Below, piece after piece: positions 45,005-56,610 of a stretch of DNA of 64,000 nt. The stretch comes from Aedes albopictus (Eukaryota > Arthropoda > Insecta > Diptera > Culicidae), in NCBI RefSeq assembly GCF_035046485.1, contig NW_026917387.1:36001-100000 (forward strand), written 5' to 3'. Under the pieces are notes generated by a model. It had not been told where the DNA came from, searched no databases, and saw only the letters and a program-made list of their open reading frames with translations. Position numbers and translations under genes: made by a program. Positions within the stretch are counted from its first letter, which is position 1; every line of letters begins with the position of its first letter.

Positions 45005-46313
45005 AAAATTCAAATTCCAAATTCCAAATTCCAAATTCCAAATTCCAAATTCCAAATTCCAAATTCCAAATTCCAAATTCCAAATTCCAAATTCCAAATT
45101 CCAAATTCCAAATTCCAAATTCCAAATTCCAAATTCCAAATTCCAAATTCCAAATTCCAAATTCCAAATTCCAAATTCCAAATTCCAAATTCCAAATTTC
45201 AAATTCCAAATTCCAAATTCCAAATTCCAAATTCCAAATTCCAAATTCCAAATTCCAAATTCCAAATTCCAAATTCCAAATTCCAAATTCCAAATTCCAA
45301 ATTCCAAATTCCAAATTCCAAATTCCAAATTCCAAATTCCAAATTCCAAATTCCAAATTCCAAATTCCAAATTCCAAATTCCAAATTCCAAATTCCAAAT
45401 TCCAAATTCCAAATTCCAAATTCCAAATTCCAAATTCCAAATTCCAAATTCCAAATTCCAAATTCCAAATTCCAAATTCCAAATTCCAAATTCCAAATTC
45501 CAAATTCCAAATTCCAAATTCCAAATTCCAAATTCCAAATTCCAAATTCCAAATTCCAAATTCCAAATTCCAAATTCCAAATTCCAAATTCCAAATTCCA
45601 AATTCCAAATTCCAAATTCCAAATTCCAAATTCCAAATTCCAAATTCCAAATTCCAAATTCCAAATTCCAAATTCCAAATTCCAAATTCCAAATTCCAAA
45701 TTCCAAATTCCAAATTCCAAATTCCAAATTCCAAATTCCAAATTCCAAATTCCAAATTCCAAATTCCAAATTCCAAATTCCAAATTCCAAATTCCAAATT
45801 CCAAATTCCAAATTCCAAATTCCAAATTCCAAATTCCAAATTCCAAATTCCAAATTCCAAATTCCAAATTCCAAATTCCAAATTCCAAATTCCAAATTCC
45901 AAATTCCAAATTCCAAATTCCAAATTCCAAATTCCAAATTCCAAATTCCAAATTCCAAATTCCAAATTCCAAATTCCAAATTCCAAATTCCAAATTCCAA
46001 ATTCCAAATTCCAAATTCCAAATTCCAAATTCCAAATTCCAAATTCCAAATTCCAAATTCCAAATTCCAAATTCCAAATTCCAAATTCCAAATTCCAAAT
46101 TCCAAATTCCAAATTCCAAATTCCAAATTCCAAATTCCAAATTCCAAATTCCAAATTCCAAATTCCAAATTCCAAATTCCAAATTCCAAATTCCAAATTC
46201 CAAATTCCAAATTCCAAATTCCAAATTCCAAATTCCAAATTCCAAATTCCAAATTCCAAATTCCAAATTCCAAATTCCAAATTCCAAATTCCAAATTCCA
46301 AATTCCAAATTCC
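45005..46313. repeat. 7-bp satellite, (AAATTCC)186
   Basis: The first full AAATTCC starts at 45,012 and the block runs to 46,313, which is 1,302 bp, or exactly 186 units with no net indel. Phase checks inside the block (for example a unit starting at 45,663) agree. The only departure I noticed is a C-to-T change at 45,199. Neither AAATTCC nor its complement gives a stop codon in any frame, so open frames of several hundred codons arise on both strands (IPNSKFQ on plus, GIWNLEF on minus). These are artefacts of the repeat. Confidence 0.97.
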
Positions 46314-46700
46314 AAATTACAAATTACAAATTACAAATTACAAATTACAAATTACAAATTACAAATTACAAATTACAAATTACAAATTACAAATTACAAA
46401 TTACAAATTACAAATTACAAATTACAAATTACAAATTACAAATTACAAATTACAAATTACAAATTACAAATTACAAATTACAAATTACAAATTACAAATT
46501 ACAAATTACAAATTACAAATTACAAATTACAAATTACAAATTACAAATTACAAATTACAAATTACAAATTACAAATTACAAATTACAAATTACAAATTAC
46601 AAATTACAAATTCCAAATTACAAATTACAAATTACAAAATACAAATTACATATTACAAATTACAAATTACAAAGTCCACATTCCAAATTCCAAATTTCAA
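46314..46700. repeat. 7-bp satellite, (AAATTAC)42 with decaying right edge
   Basis: The block 46,314-46,607 is 294 bp, exactly 42 AAATTAC units, adjoining the AAATTCC block in the same phase with no intermixing. One AAATTCC unit follows at 46,608-46,614. The next 85 bp contain AAATTAC units with growing numbers of changes (AAAATAC, ATATTAC, AAAGTCC) until the array ends near 46,700. Confidence 0.95.
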
Positions 46701-46729
46701 TTCCAATTTCTCACACAATTCTTTTCTAA

Positions 46730-47860
46730 ATTTAGAACCTACCGATAAGCCTGGCTGAAAGGATTTGCTATTACAGAAAACTTCCTGAAGTTTTCGAGAT
46801 TAATTCTCGATAATTTCTCAACGTTTTCCTTCAAGAACGCCTTTGCAAATTGATTCTATTTAAAAATTTCTTCAACTCCTCTGGGAATAGCAAATCCTTC
46901 CAGCAAGACTTATTGCTAATGTAATTATCAAAAACAAAAAAAAATGCACTATTAATTTTCATAAAAATTGCCTGAGGCAAGAATACGCCAAATTCTATAC
47001 ACAAATAAAAAAAATACCAAAAATATACCAAAGTATTTGCCCAACAAATTTCCGCGAGCATTCACCAACAAATTTCAAAGGAATTCTCATAGAATACGTT
47101 GAAGACGTTTAGGAAGAAATTTTCAAATGAATTGTTCAAAAAGTTTTCTAAGAAATTACCGAACTATTTCACAAAGACCATGTCGGAGGAATTCCTCAAA
47201 AAAAAATTAAATCATCCGATGCATTTCTGAAGGAAATGCCACAAGAATTCTGAAAGGATAGCCGCAGATGTATTCAAGAGAATTCTGAAAAATAATTTTA
47301 AGAATTTTATTGAAGCAATTTTCAAAAAAAAAAATCGATAAAGTTTCCAAAGTAATAACCGAAAAAGTTTCCAAAGATTTGCCTGTGAAATTTTCAAAGA
47401 AATTGCTGGTTAAAATCCTAATGAAATAGTCGAAGCCATTCACATCGGAACTGCCATTGTTATCCCCAAATAAACTGTTGCGAGAATTCCTAGAATCATT
47501 ACTGAGGAAATTTCGTTGGAATCGCCTGATGAATTTTAATAGGAGAGCTTTTAGAAGGAACTGCTCAACAATTTATCTAAGAAATCGTCGGTAATATTTC
47601 GAATGGCATACACAAAGAAATCCCGAAGCAATGCTGAAGGAATTGTTGAAGACATTTACAAAGAATACCCCATATTTGTCGAAGAAATTTTCCAAATCAT
47701 CAACAATGAAATTATTAAATTTTGTGTCGAAAGTTTTAAAGGATAACTTGTGAATTTCTAAGAGAATTCTAAAATACCCAAAGTTTCTGATTATTTGCAT
47801 AAACTATATTAAAATTGCCGAGGAAATTTACTAAGGAATTGCCTTAGAACAGTTTGGCCA
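46730..47860. repeat. Decayed minisatellite tract
   Basis: Heavily diverged AAGAATTCTGAAAGG, GAAGGAATTGTTGAAG and CCGAAGAAATTTTCC words suggest a remnant of the GGAATTCC-type family in the GGAATTCCTGAAG orientation. No period can be measured by eye. The frames within it are not credible genes. Confidence 0.4.
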
Positions 47861-49780
47861 AGAAAACAAATGTCTTGCATTTTACGTTCTTTCTGTTCGT
47901 TCATTCCCTGTCAACCTGGGAGAGATTTTCGATGTCGGTCAATATCGATTTGTTTTGTATCGATGATAATCGCTATCGTCAGATAAAGCACTATAAATGA
48001 ATTCCGAAGCTGGTTAATAGGGCTTTTAGTTTTTAAGAATCACACTAATCTCTGTGAAAGTGTTTTCAAAAGCTCGAAAATTTTGCAAATCGAATGAAAG
48101 ACGTCTGAAATATAAGAAGTTTAGATGAGGTTTACGAAACTCCTAGACTTCCGTGGTTTTGATGGACAGAGTTTGGATTGTGGGTTCGATCTCCGCTCCA
48201 ATCGGTGAAATCTTTCCGAGGAATGAAAACGTCTCAGCTGGACCACTGAGTGTTTTGAGTGTTGTCCGTTAGTAATGTTTGGTATGGGTAGGCTCTGGCT
48301 GAAAACAGTGTAGTTTCTTTTAAAGCTCAAAACTACTATTTGCTCTGTTTTGAGCTATGGCAGCTGGTGTAAGTGATTTACACCATGGCATAACGAAAGC
48401 ATTAAATTGATACAACGTTTTGAATTTCTCAAAAACTGTTCTTTCTATTAAAATGTTGCCAAGAAATTGAGATGAGATCGGTATGTCCTTATACAAAAAA
48501 AAAAAACTGAAAGTCGCCAAAACTGGCACACGCTAGGAAAAAATCATAGATACGCAAATTAAAGATCCTTAAGATACTTTTTATATCGATTTTGGACAAA
48601 GTACTATAAATAAGTGTTTGTGAATTTTGGAAAATCTCGAATAAATTTGTGGTAAAACTTCTAAAATACGATTGAAATTGCTATTCTTTGATAGCAGCTT
48701 TCCTATATTTTTTCAGATTCTGGAGACATCGTTAGTGAGGTTCTTAGCAGAATTCTTGAATGAAGTGCAAGCGGAATAAAAAAATTTTTTTAAAGAATTT
48801 CCTTAAAGACCTTTAATTGCGTCTCTGACAGGAAATTTGAACTTAACTCCTGGCAAAGTGTCCGGCGGATTTTTAAGATGATTTCTAGTGCATGTTATGC
48901 AATTTATGTTAAAAAGTCTTAAAAAGCCTTGACAAACGTAAGCTTTGCCATGTGCCCAGAAAACTTTTATTCATTTCATCGGAATATTAACCAACAAACT
49001 CCAGGCTGATATGTGGTGATATTTTGGTGAACTTTTACTTAGCAATAACAGGGGAACTGAGGTATTTTCGACAGTTTTGTTCTCTTCGTCATGCTTTTTT
49101 TTGAAACCTGTTGAACTCATAGTTGATCTCAAATCCTTCCCAATTTGGCCGACAAAAACCCATGATGAAGAGAACAAGCCTGTTGATAATACCCTGTATC
49201 ACCCTATATACTTTATGAAAATCTTGAGTTCAAATCTTGCAGAATTATTGACTGAATTCTTAGAGATAATCGTGCTTATATTTTAAGCAGAATATTTTCT
49301 CAAATTACATGTTTACAAATATTTTTGGAATTTTTGTTTATTTTTTTGTTCGGAAATCAAGAGAAAAGAGTTTTGCATACATGTTCTCAGTATGTTAAAC
49401 AGTTTTTTTTCGAAGTTTTCGAAATATTCTACGCTCAATGCCATAAAATATATTTTCAAAAATCTTTTAAGAACCTTTTACCATGATTCCTATATTTTTT
49501 TCTTGGAATTTTCCTATTTGTCAAAACTTCATTGCTACATATCTGATGGATAGTTCTTTATTACATGATTCAGTATGCTGATTACCAATACGCAATTTCA
49601 ATAGTTTCAATTAGGAAAAAAAAAATTAAAAAAAGAAAATAAAAAATGGGAGGATATCAACTAAGCAACGTAAATTGAAGAACAACTACTTTTCGGTTTC
49701 CATTTTTTTTTTGTTTAATTTTTAAGTTTCCATTTTTTGTTAGAAGTGAGCATGCATGAAAATAGAAAGAACGGAAAATC
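47861..49780. other. AT-rich DNA with a possible SINE head
   Basis: Mostly AT-rich, unrecognised sequence. Around 48,160-48,200 a GTGGGTTCGATCTCCGCTCC segment resembles a tRNA B box and acceptor side, followed by TGAAATCTTTCCGAGGAATG, so a diverged SINE may be present at 48,130-48,330. Its A box and ends are unclear. Two inverted CTTCGTCATGC / CATGATGAAGAG segments lie near 49,085 and 49,160. Confidence 0.35.
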
Positions 49781-51113
49781 AAATTAACATCTTCCATCCC
49801 AAATCATGACCGCACACATTCAATCGATACACCGGCATGCTTCTCACGGGCCCCCGAAATCAATCCCCCACGTTCACGTTCGCGCTAATTGATCTAGTTT
49901 GAACGGTCCGTCAATTAATAATCAACCACATTTTCTTCGCTAACTCAGCAACCAAATTTGATTAGCAGAAATTTCCCTTGTTCGCTTCAATTCAATAACC
50001 CATCCGCACCGAATCCGATTTCCCAATTACAAACTCATCTAATTCTTTTCCATTTTTTTGTTGCAGGTACCTATACTGAAAACTCGCGGTGGATCACGTC
50101 TTGTTTACTGAGCGCCCGTCAAACATCTTTCGAATCTGTCAGTTTAACTACCACAGAGGGCTAAAGAGAGGAAATTTGTAAGTTACGGAATCTAATCAAC
50201 ACCTGATGATCGCGTTAATCAACGAGATCTGACTTTGAAATTTCCCCTTCCAATCCAGATTGGGACCGAGCACCCCAACCCCAAAAAAAAAGCCAATATG
50301 GATGTGCCCTTGATTGCATTGATTTAATTGGATTTTCTAACAGCTAGGTAGCTGTAAGTTCAGGTCGAGCCGAAGAGAAAGACCTCACCTTCTCCACAGC
50401 GTGTCGGGGAAAAAGGGCGCGTGAAAGAAGTTGTCTTCTGGCACCCGGAGCGCTTTGTAGCACCACCGCGCCGTACCGCCGCCCGGTCAGAATTTCCAAT
50501 CAAGTGGGTAATAATGTGTGAAAAATGGAACACACCTATAAATATTGTAGCGCTCGCTCGAGTTGAGGAGAGGCACTTGGGCGCCACACCACCGCCGTCA
50601 CTCTAGTAGTGCTGTTATAGGAGCAGCACTACTAGGAAGGTACATACGTGAACAAGCTGGTTTCAGATAGCCTAGGGCAGCGTAGCGTAAAGTGAGCTAA
50701 ATTGGCTGTGTGGTGCTGTGGTGTCGGTGACGGTGGGAGTTTTCTATCATATCACGGAAGAAGGGCAATTTGACGGGTGACGGGTTCAGTTTGGAGTGGG
50801 TTGGGATCGATTTTCGGGGATGGGTTAATTGATTTGTACAGCGGGGCTTATGTTACGCCTGTAGGATTTTTTTGAAGGAAACGCCTGTTGATTGGGGATA
50901 TTCAGTTACGCCGTTGCCTATCTTCTCAGATAGTATGTGAGAAAAGGGTAAGAGACCTGACCAATTGAAATGTGTTACTTAAAATATGGAATCATGAGTT
51001 GGCTGCAGCTGTAGCTAGCAAAAGTAATAAGGTTCTGAAAATTTATTTTTAAGGTCTGTTACTAAGCGCCTGAACACAGAACTGGATTTATATTTTGTCA
51101 CTAGCTTTTTTGA
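49781..51113. other. Unique DNA, possible small exon
   Basis: GC-mixed, apparently single-copy sequence. At 50,067-50,177 a 111-bp segment is bounded by a good acceptor (a T-rich run, then TTGCAG) and a consensus donor (GTAAGT), but no frame is open through it. The rest shows short frames only. Confidence 0.3.
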
Positions 51114-51129
51114 CACAGTAGTGTGCATC

Positions 51130-51391
51130 TTGGTTTTTTCGGATTTCATTCACAGAAAAGGCATTAATTATTCTTAACCATTGTCTACGTTTCGATCCTG
51201 CGGTTTCGATCTTCATCAGGGCCGTGTGATCAACACGATCTGCATAAGTTGATTCTTATCAAGCCCTAATGAAGATCTCAATCACAGGATCGGATCGTAG
51301 GCAATGATTTAGAATAATCAACGCTTTTTCTGTGACTGAAAGCCGAAAAAACACCAAGTTTCCGTAAATCCAGTCAGTCCCCGTAAGAAAT
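51130..51391. mobile_element. Palindromic 262-bp insertion with 16-bp target duplication
   Basis: The direct repeat CACAGTAGTGTGCATC is perfect at 51,114-51,129 and 51,392-51,407. The insert is largely an inverted repeat. The left arm carries TTGGTTTTTTCGG, CACAGAAAAGG and ATTATTCTTAACCATTGTC, and the right arm carries their complements up to CCGAAAAAACACCAAG. The central pair ATCTTCATCAGGGC / GCCCTAATGAAGAT flanks a short loop. About 30 bp on the right are outside the palindrome. A 16-bp duplication is longer than the 2-9 bp made by cut-and-paste DNA transposons and fits a LINE-type insertion better. Confidence 0.7.
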
Positions 51392-51516
51392 CACAGTAGT
51401 GTGCATCATAGTACTGTTTCCACCTTTCAATTACCTCGGACTTTCCTGATCAGATAAAATCTAAATATATCTGACATATTCCAAGTGACTATCTCATTAA
51501 AAAAAATATTTAATCC

Positions 51517-52104
51517 ACCTAGTGATGACTTTCTCGTGCTTTCAAAAACTCATTTCGACATAACTCATGTTGATGAACATCGCATTTTCATACGTTTAAC
51601 AAAAATCATTTCGTGACACCAGAAATCATATCGTTTACATATCTGGCTTTTGATGTTTGAGCTTTATACTCTAAAAAAGCCGCAATCTTCAATTTTAAGC
51701 CGCCATTTTGGATTTAAGTCCGCCATTATGCATATTCTGGTTGTTATTTTGGACTCTAGACTTCTTCCCCATACCAGATATAACCATATTGAAAGGTTCT
51801 TGAGCCTCAAACTCCATTAAACAGCCGCCATTTTGAATATTCCGTTCGCCATTTTTTAACTCTATTGAACTAGAACACCTTGGATATTCTGGTCACATCG
51901 GCCAATGGAACGTGTCTTAAAAGTGAGTGAACTTATTTTGCGCACAGACATACATACATACACACATACAGACATCATCTCAAATCGTCGAACTGAGTTG
52001 ATTGGTATATTTGACTTGACCCTCCGAGCTTTTGATCGAAGATTCGTTTTTTGAGTGAACATATAGCCTTTCAGTACACTTTGGTGTACAAGAAAGGCAA
52101 AAAG
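51517..52104 (+). mobile_element. Dispersed repeat, copy A
   Basis: It shares with 55,758-56,610 an ordered series of segments: TTTCATACGTTTAACAA, CACCAGAAATCATATCGTTT, GGCTTTTGATGTTTGAGC, GCGCACAGACATACATACAT, ACACACATACA and ATCATCTCAA. A right end containing TTCGTTTTTTGAGTGAACAT and GTGTACAAGAAAGGCAAAAAG follows. GCCGCCATTTTG-type words recur in the middle. No open frame covers it. I recall similar sequences as common in Aedes genomes, but the class (MITE or retroposon) is not clear. Confidence 0.6.
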
Positions 52105-54649
52105 CTTAATTTTTGGCAATACGAAGACAAGGGTTTTCGCAATTCAATTTGATTCTTTCACCAGACAAGTTCAGGTTTATAGGCAGTAAAAACACCGTCC
52201 AATGCTGTGGAGTAAGATGCCATCACCCATCGATAAGACACTTTGTCTCGGAGCTGAGCAAAAGCCAAGAGCTACAAAACCGCTCCTCCTGGAAGCAGTA
52301 GATCCCTAATTGAAACTAATTTCGCATCGAATATGCATGAGATTATCAATTTCGAAAGGAGAAGTCCAATTTATTGGCACCTCAAGCTCCGGCTCCAGTT
52401 CCGACAACCGCCACCCCGGACGGACGGACGGACGGGCGTAGTACACCCGGAAATTACAGGAAACGAGTTCTAATCAGTTTAGCAAAGATATGCACGCGGT
52501 TTACCTCAGGCGCTACCAAGACGGGAGTCCTGACTAGCTTCCTGGGTAGGCGGTGGTAGGCAGTAGCCCTCGGTAGAAGGGAAAATGCCATGCGGTGAAG
52601 ACAACTTTTTCCACAGAAAAGCGGGGAAAAGTTTGCCTTGCTGCAGCTTGCTGTCGGCTGAGAACCACCACTTCCCGTTCTGCGTCGTGCAGAGGCGACG
52701 GGAAAGGCTGGTTACTCCGCCCCACCCAACCAGAGAAGCCAGATGGCTTATGTCGCTGGCTTTTAATTTCCAATTTAAAACTCAAAGTTGAAAGTTGTGC
52801 GACGGATTTTCCTGTCGCATACGTGGCAGGCTGGCTGGCTGGCTTGCTGGCGGCCTCCGTCTACCAGTTTACGCCTTTCCGATCGATGATGCCTTCGCTC
52901 CGACCGGTGTGACAGGCGAGGGATCCACCGGTGGTCTGATTCTTGGAGTTTAACCGCACTGCGGGAAACGCATCGTTGGGCCCCTCAAGTGATCCTGGAA
53001 CGATGACGGAAAACCGGAGAAAACGCAGCACCTCGGTTCAAATCACCGACAGATGGTGGAAAACGTCCGTTTGGGTTTTCAGCCGCGAAAAACTATCAAC
53101 GGCGTGGAGGTGGAGAATCGTTTTGTGAAAAACAAACTCTTAATAGAGTTGTCACCACGGCATGTTCAAATTGGTTACATAACGCATGTCACTCACCTCG
53201 CTGACAACTGCAATGCACTGTACCACCAGCTTGGTGATATGTAGAATGCAGCCGATCGTCTAGAAGAAGTAGTGTGACAACCTCCAGCCGGTTAACGGCA
53301 AGTATGACGAATTGTCGGACCGACACCGTTAACCATTTCGCTGTGGGAAATGTTATGGTCGAATTTGTGGTTAGTATTTTGGAAGAATACAGTTACTATT
53401 ATTATAAAATGTTTGTAATATTTTATTATCGTCCTAATGGGTTAAATGACAGTTAACTTTACTTACAATCCCACAGCACAGTGTTCATCTATCATGTAAC
53501 GTCCATATGGTATGTACAAGGTAGTGAACTGCGCAGCAAGGTCTTCAGAACATTAACACATAATCTATCACCTTACGCCTGGCATCCCCGTACCAACGTG
53601 AACCCTCTGCTAAACAATGATTTCTCAATATTACTCCGACATTTCTTGTGCAGACACGGAGGATTCAACGTGGGCAAGTGATTGCAATTATCTTATCCTT
53701 CCCCTTCCCTACGTTGTTGACATGGAATCTGACGTAGCAGGCACCATTGTCGCACACACAGGACATGTCTGTTAGTCCCAAGCACATATCTTATTGGTTA
53801 ATTATGTATGTTAGTTTAGCTGATGAGGCGACATTGGTGTAGCATTCACGGGTAGTCAATAACGCCAAAGGTTTATGACGGTTTTTTAAAACCTCTCCAA
53901 ATCAAATTAGACTTAAAATTGTTACTTGAAATGTGAAAACAAAGCAGAACCTTCTAAAAGTGTAGAAACATTACAACATTCAATGACCAAAACTAAGTAC
54001 TTCAGCAACGCACCTCTGTAGGTCACTTTACTACAGTCGCTAGCTGACTCACACTCCTTCCTGACATATGCCCTGCAGAGGATCAGGAATATTGAAAAAT
54101 ATGGACCGCATAAGCCGACACACAACAGCAACGGTGCGGTGAAAGCGCGTTACATACAACGAGGAAAGAGAAGCCGCAGGCAGGCAGCGTTAGACGAACG
54201 GGCAGAATAGCTAATCGAAAGTGATTTGTTGGCCCTAGCGCGTGCTCGTCGACACAACGCCGCGCCACGCTGGTGACGATATAGACAAGAGTCCACCCGT
54301 TCCTACGTTCGTTTGTTAGTTCGTTCGTGCGGCTGCTGCTGCTGCTGCTCAATAAGAGTTGAGCAAAGTGAGGTGAGAGGTGACTAATGGAAAAATATGA
54401 AGTCACACACAGCGCTGACTGGGAGCAAAACAGCTGTTTCGTCGATCGTGTCGATTTGAAGCCGGGCGCAAGCTTGGCGAGTTGTGCAAGCGATCGTTCG
54501 TTACCTACTTGGTGCCATTACCTAGATTCTTGGTTTTGCTGCATGGGGTGGGACGTCCAGTGAGAAGATTATTGCAATTTGTCTATTTCTAGGTTTGGGG
54601 ACTTATTTTGCTTATGCCGATGTATGTTTAAGCGTAATTTTGAAATCAA
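52105..54649. other. GC-mixed unique DNA
   Basis: It contains a (GGAC)n run at 52,421-52,436, CTGGCTGG and CTG runs, and short frames with no recognised domain. The frame of 105 codons at 52,595-52,912 lacks any supporting signal. No gene was assigned. Confidence 0.4.
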
Positions 54650-54790
54650 GGGGGTGATAGAGTCATGCAAGATTTAAAAAATTTCCAAAATTTCCATTAC
54701 GAAAAGTTCTTGGATCGACCAGAAATCGAACCCGTTGTTCTTAGCACTGCCTTACTGAATACCACTGCGCTTAGCACATCGACTATAATG
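54650..54790 (-). mobile_element. 5' fragment of a Feilai-like SINE, minus strand
   Basis: The minus strand reads GGGTTCGATTTCTGGTCGAT, then CCAAGAACTTTTCGTAATGG, closely following the B box and downstream segment of the copy at 26,794 (GGTTCGATTCCCGGTCGG, then CCAGGATCTTTTCGTAAAGG). After GCATGACTCTATC the similarity ends, so the 3' half is missing. Confidence 0.62.
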
Positions 54791-55757
54791 AGTCCTACAG
54801 TAAATTCTATACTCTGTTATGAAAATTATAAATGATCTTCAGAATGATTTTCATGCTTTTAATTTTTTTACCGACACACCCTGCAGTCGATGAATTACGA
54901 TCGCGCGCAAAAGACACACACCACGACCCGGTAACCCTATGAACGAACCGTACCCCCAGCTAGAGGTCCACTGTATGTTGTGGCTAATCGACTTCATCGC
55001 CGCTGCCGCCATCCCGTTCGTCTTCTGCTTCACCGATCAATCGAGGTTCTATGCCACCAGCACAATTAATTTCGGAATCAAATTCAATATTCGTTCGGTT
55101 TGAACCTCTCGCAGCACCACCATCACCACCACAGCACCGCAGGAAAACTGCGTGCATCGCTACAACTAGATCAGAACGGCTTCCTCAATTCGGTGTCGTA
55201 GACCTGGGTCTACGTCTGGGGATTCTCCACGTGGGGAAGTCTATGGACCCGTCTATTGTTGTTGTTACAGTGAGGCACGCGAGAGCGAAACACACGGACA
55301 GATGTCGGTGCAAGGCGTGGAGATCGGCGATGTCAATAAATAAAATTGGAAAATTGGTATTGGGAACGCCCCCTGGCGGCGGAGTGGCAGTACCTCTCCC
55401 ATCATGTAGTCTGTATGGAAACGATCGCGGAGCTGCTCTATTGCACAAATCGTTTGGCGTCGTTTGCCTGCCTGCTCTTGGAGAGTGACAACACTTGAAC
55501 TTTGAACGCGTTTGTTGGTTGGCGCTGCGCTGCTGTTACGTCACGGGTCACCACATGAAGGGTGGTTGTGAAACTGATATTGGCAGTTGATCGAGAGGTT
55601 ATGGCCATTGGGATGATCTTACAGTCATTCGATAACTTGTAACTAAGGCAAGTATTACAAGAGAATTATATGTAAACGTGGATTTATCTTTTACAAATTT
55701 TATATCCAAATATTGGTAGAAAACCAATAGATCGACGGAGAAAAACCATAATGAATC
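54791..55757. other. GC-mixed unique DNA
   Basis: A plus-strand ATG-initiated frame of 145 codons occupies 55,051-55,488. It has no recognisable domain, repeats or splice context, and a minus-strand frame overlaps it. I treat it as a chance frame. CACCACCA and GACATC words are composition effects. Confidence 0.35.
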
Positions 55758-56610
55758 CACTTAGCGGTGATGGTGCCATTCTCGTGCCTTCCAAAAACAA
55801 AGTGCAAGTGACGTGTTGATGAATATCTCACTTTCATACGTTTAACAAGAATCCATTTAATGGCACCAGAAATCATATCGTTTATCTGGCTTTTGATGTT
55901 TGAGCCCGAAACTCTTAAAAAACGCAATCTTGAATTTTGAGCCGCGATTTTGAATTAAGGTCCACCATATTGGATATGCTGATCGTCATTTTCAGACAGC
56001 AGATTATCAACCCATACCAAATATACCAAGTATACCAAATATTGCATGGTTATAGAGCCTAAAACTCAAAACTAAACAGTCGCCATCTTGAATTTGGGGC
56101 GATAATCTTGAATATTAGGCTGCCATCTTGAATTTTGGGCCGACATCGTGTAATTTCTGGTGTAGATTTCCGCACAAAATTCGTCGACCATGCTAAAGGT
56201 TACAAAAATCGCAACAGTTTGATGTGTCTCATGATCGGTTTGGTTCAGTTATATATACAGCCAGTTTTACCGGTCCTGGTCCGGATCACTGAATTGGCTA
56301 TAACTCCGGAACGCCCTGACCGATCTGAATCATTTTCAATAGCAAATAATGCGGTAAAATTCTGGTCTGATTCGTGCTAAAATCCCAAAAAAAAAGACCA
56401 GTAGGAAGTGCCCTAAAGTGAGAAAACTAGTTTTGCGCACAGACATACATACATACACACATACATACATCATCTCAATTCGTCGATGTGAGTTAATTGG
56501 TGAGTTGATATGTGACTTGACACTCCGAGCCATCTATCGAAAATTCGTTCTTCGAGTGAACATTTCTTAGTGAAGCCTATTAGTATACTGTGTTGTACGA
56601 GATTTTAACA
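55758..56610 (+). mobile_element. Dispersed repeat, copy B
   Basis: This is the second copy of the family at 51,517-52,104, in the same orientation. It has extra internal sequence: several GCCATCTTGAATTT words and a segment GCTATAACTCCGGAACGCCC, then TGACCGATCTGAATC. The right part again has GCGCACAGACATACATACAT, TCATCTCAATTCGTCGA and TTCGAGTGAACAT. The final GTGTACAAGAAAGG-type end is degraded to TTGTACGAGATTTT. Confidence 0.6.

Noticed and set aside
44978..46729. Overlapping frames of 369-583 codons on both strands
   Set aside because: They are produced by the stop-free 7-bp satellite. Several frames of the same strand are open at once, which is not expected of a real gene.
48130..48330. 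SINE with a B-box-like GGTTCGATCTC
   Set aside because: It was not listed as a separate element because no A box, tail or ends could be identified. It is noted only within the surrounding segment.
55051..55488. A 145-codon ATG-initiated frame
   Set aside because: No domain, no codon pattern clearly different from its surroundings and an overlapping frame on the other strand; length alone is not enough.
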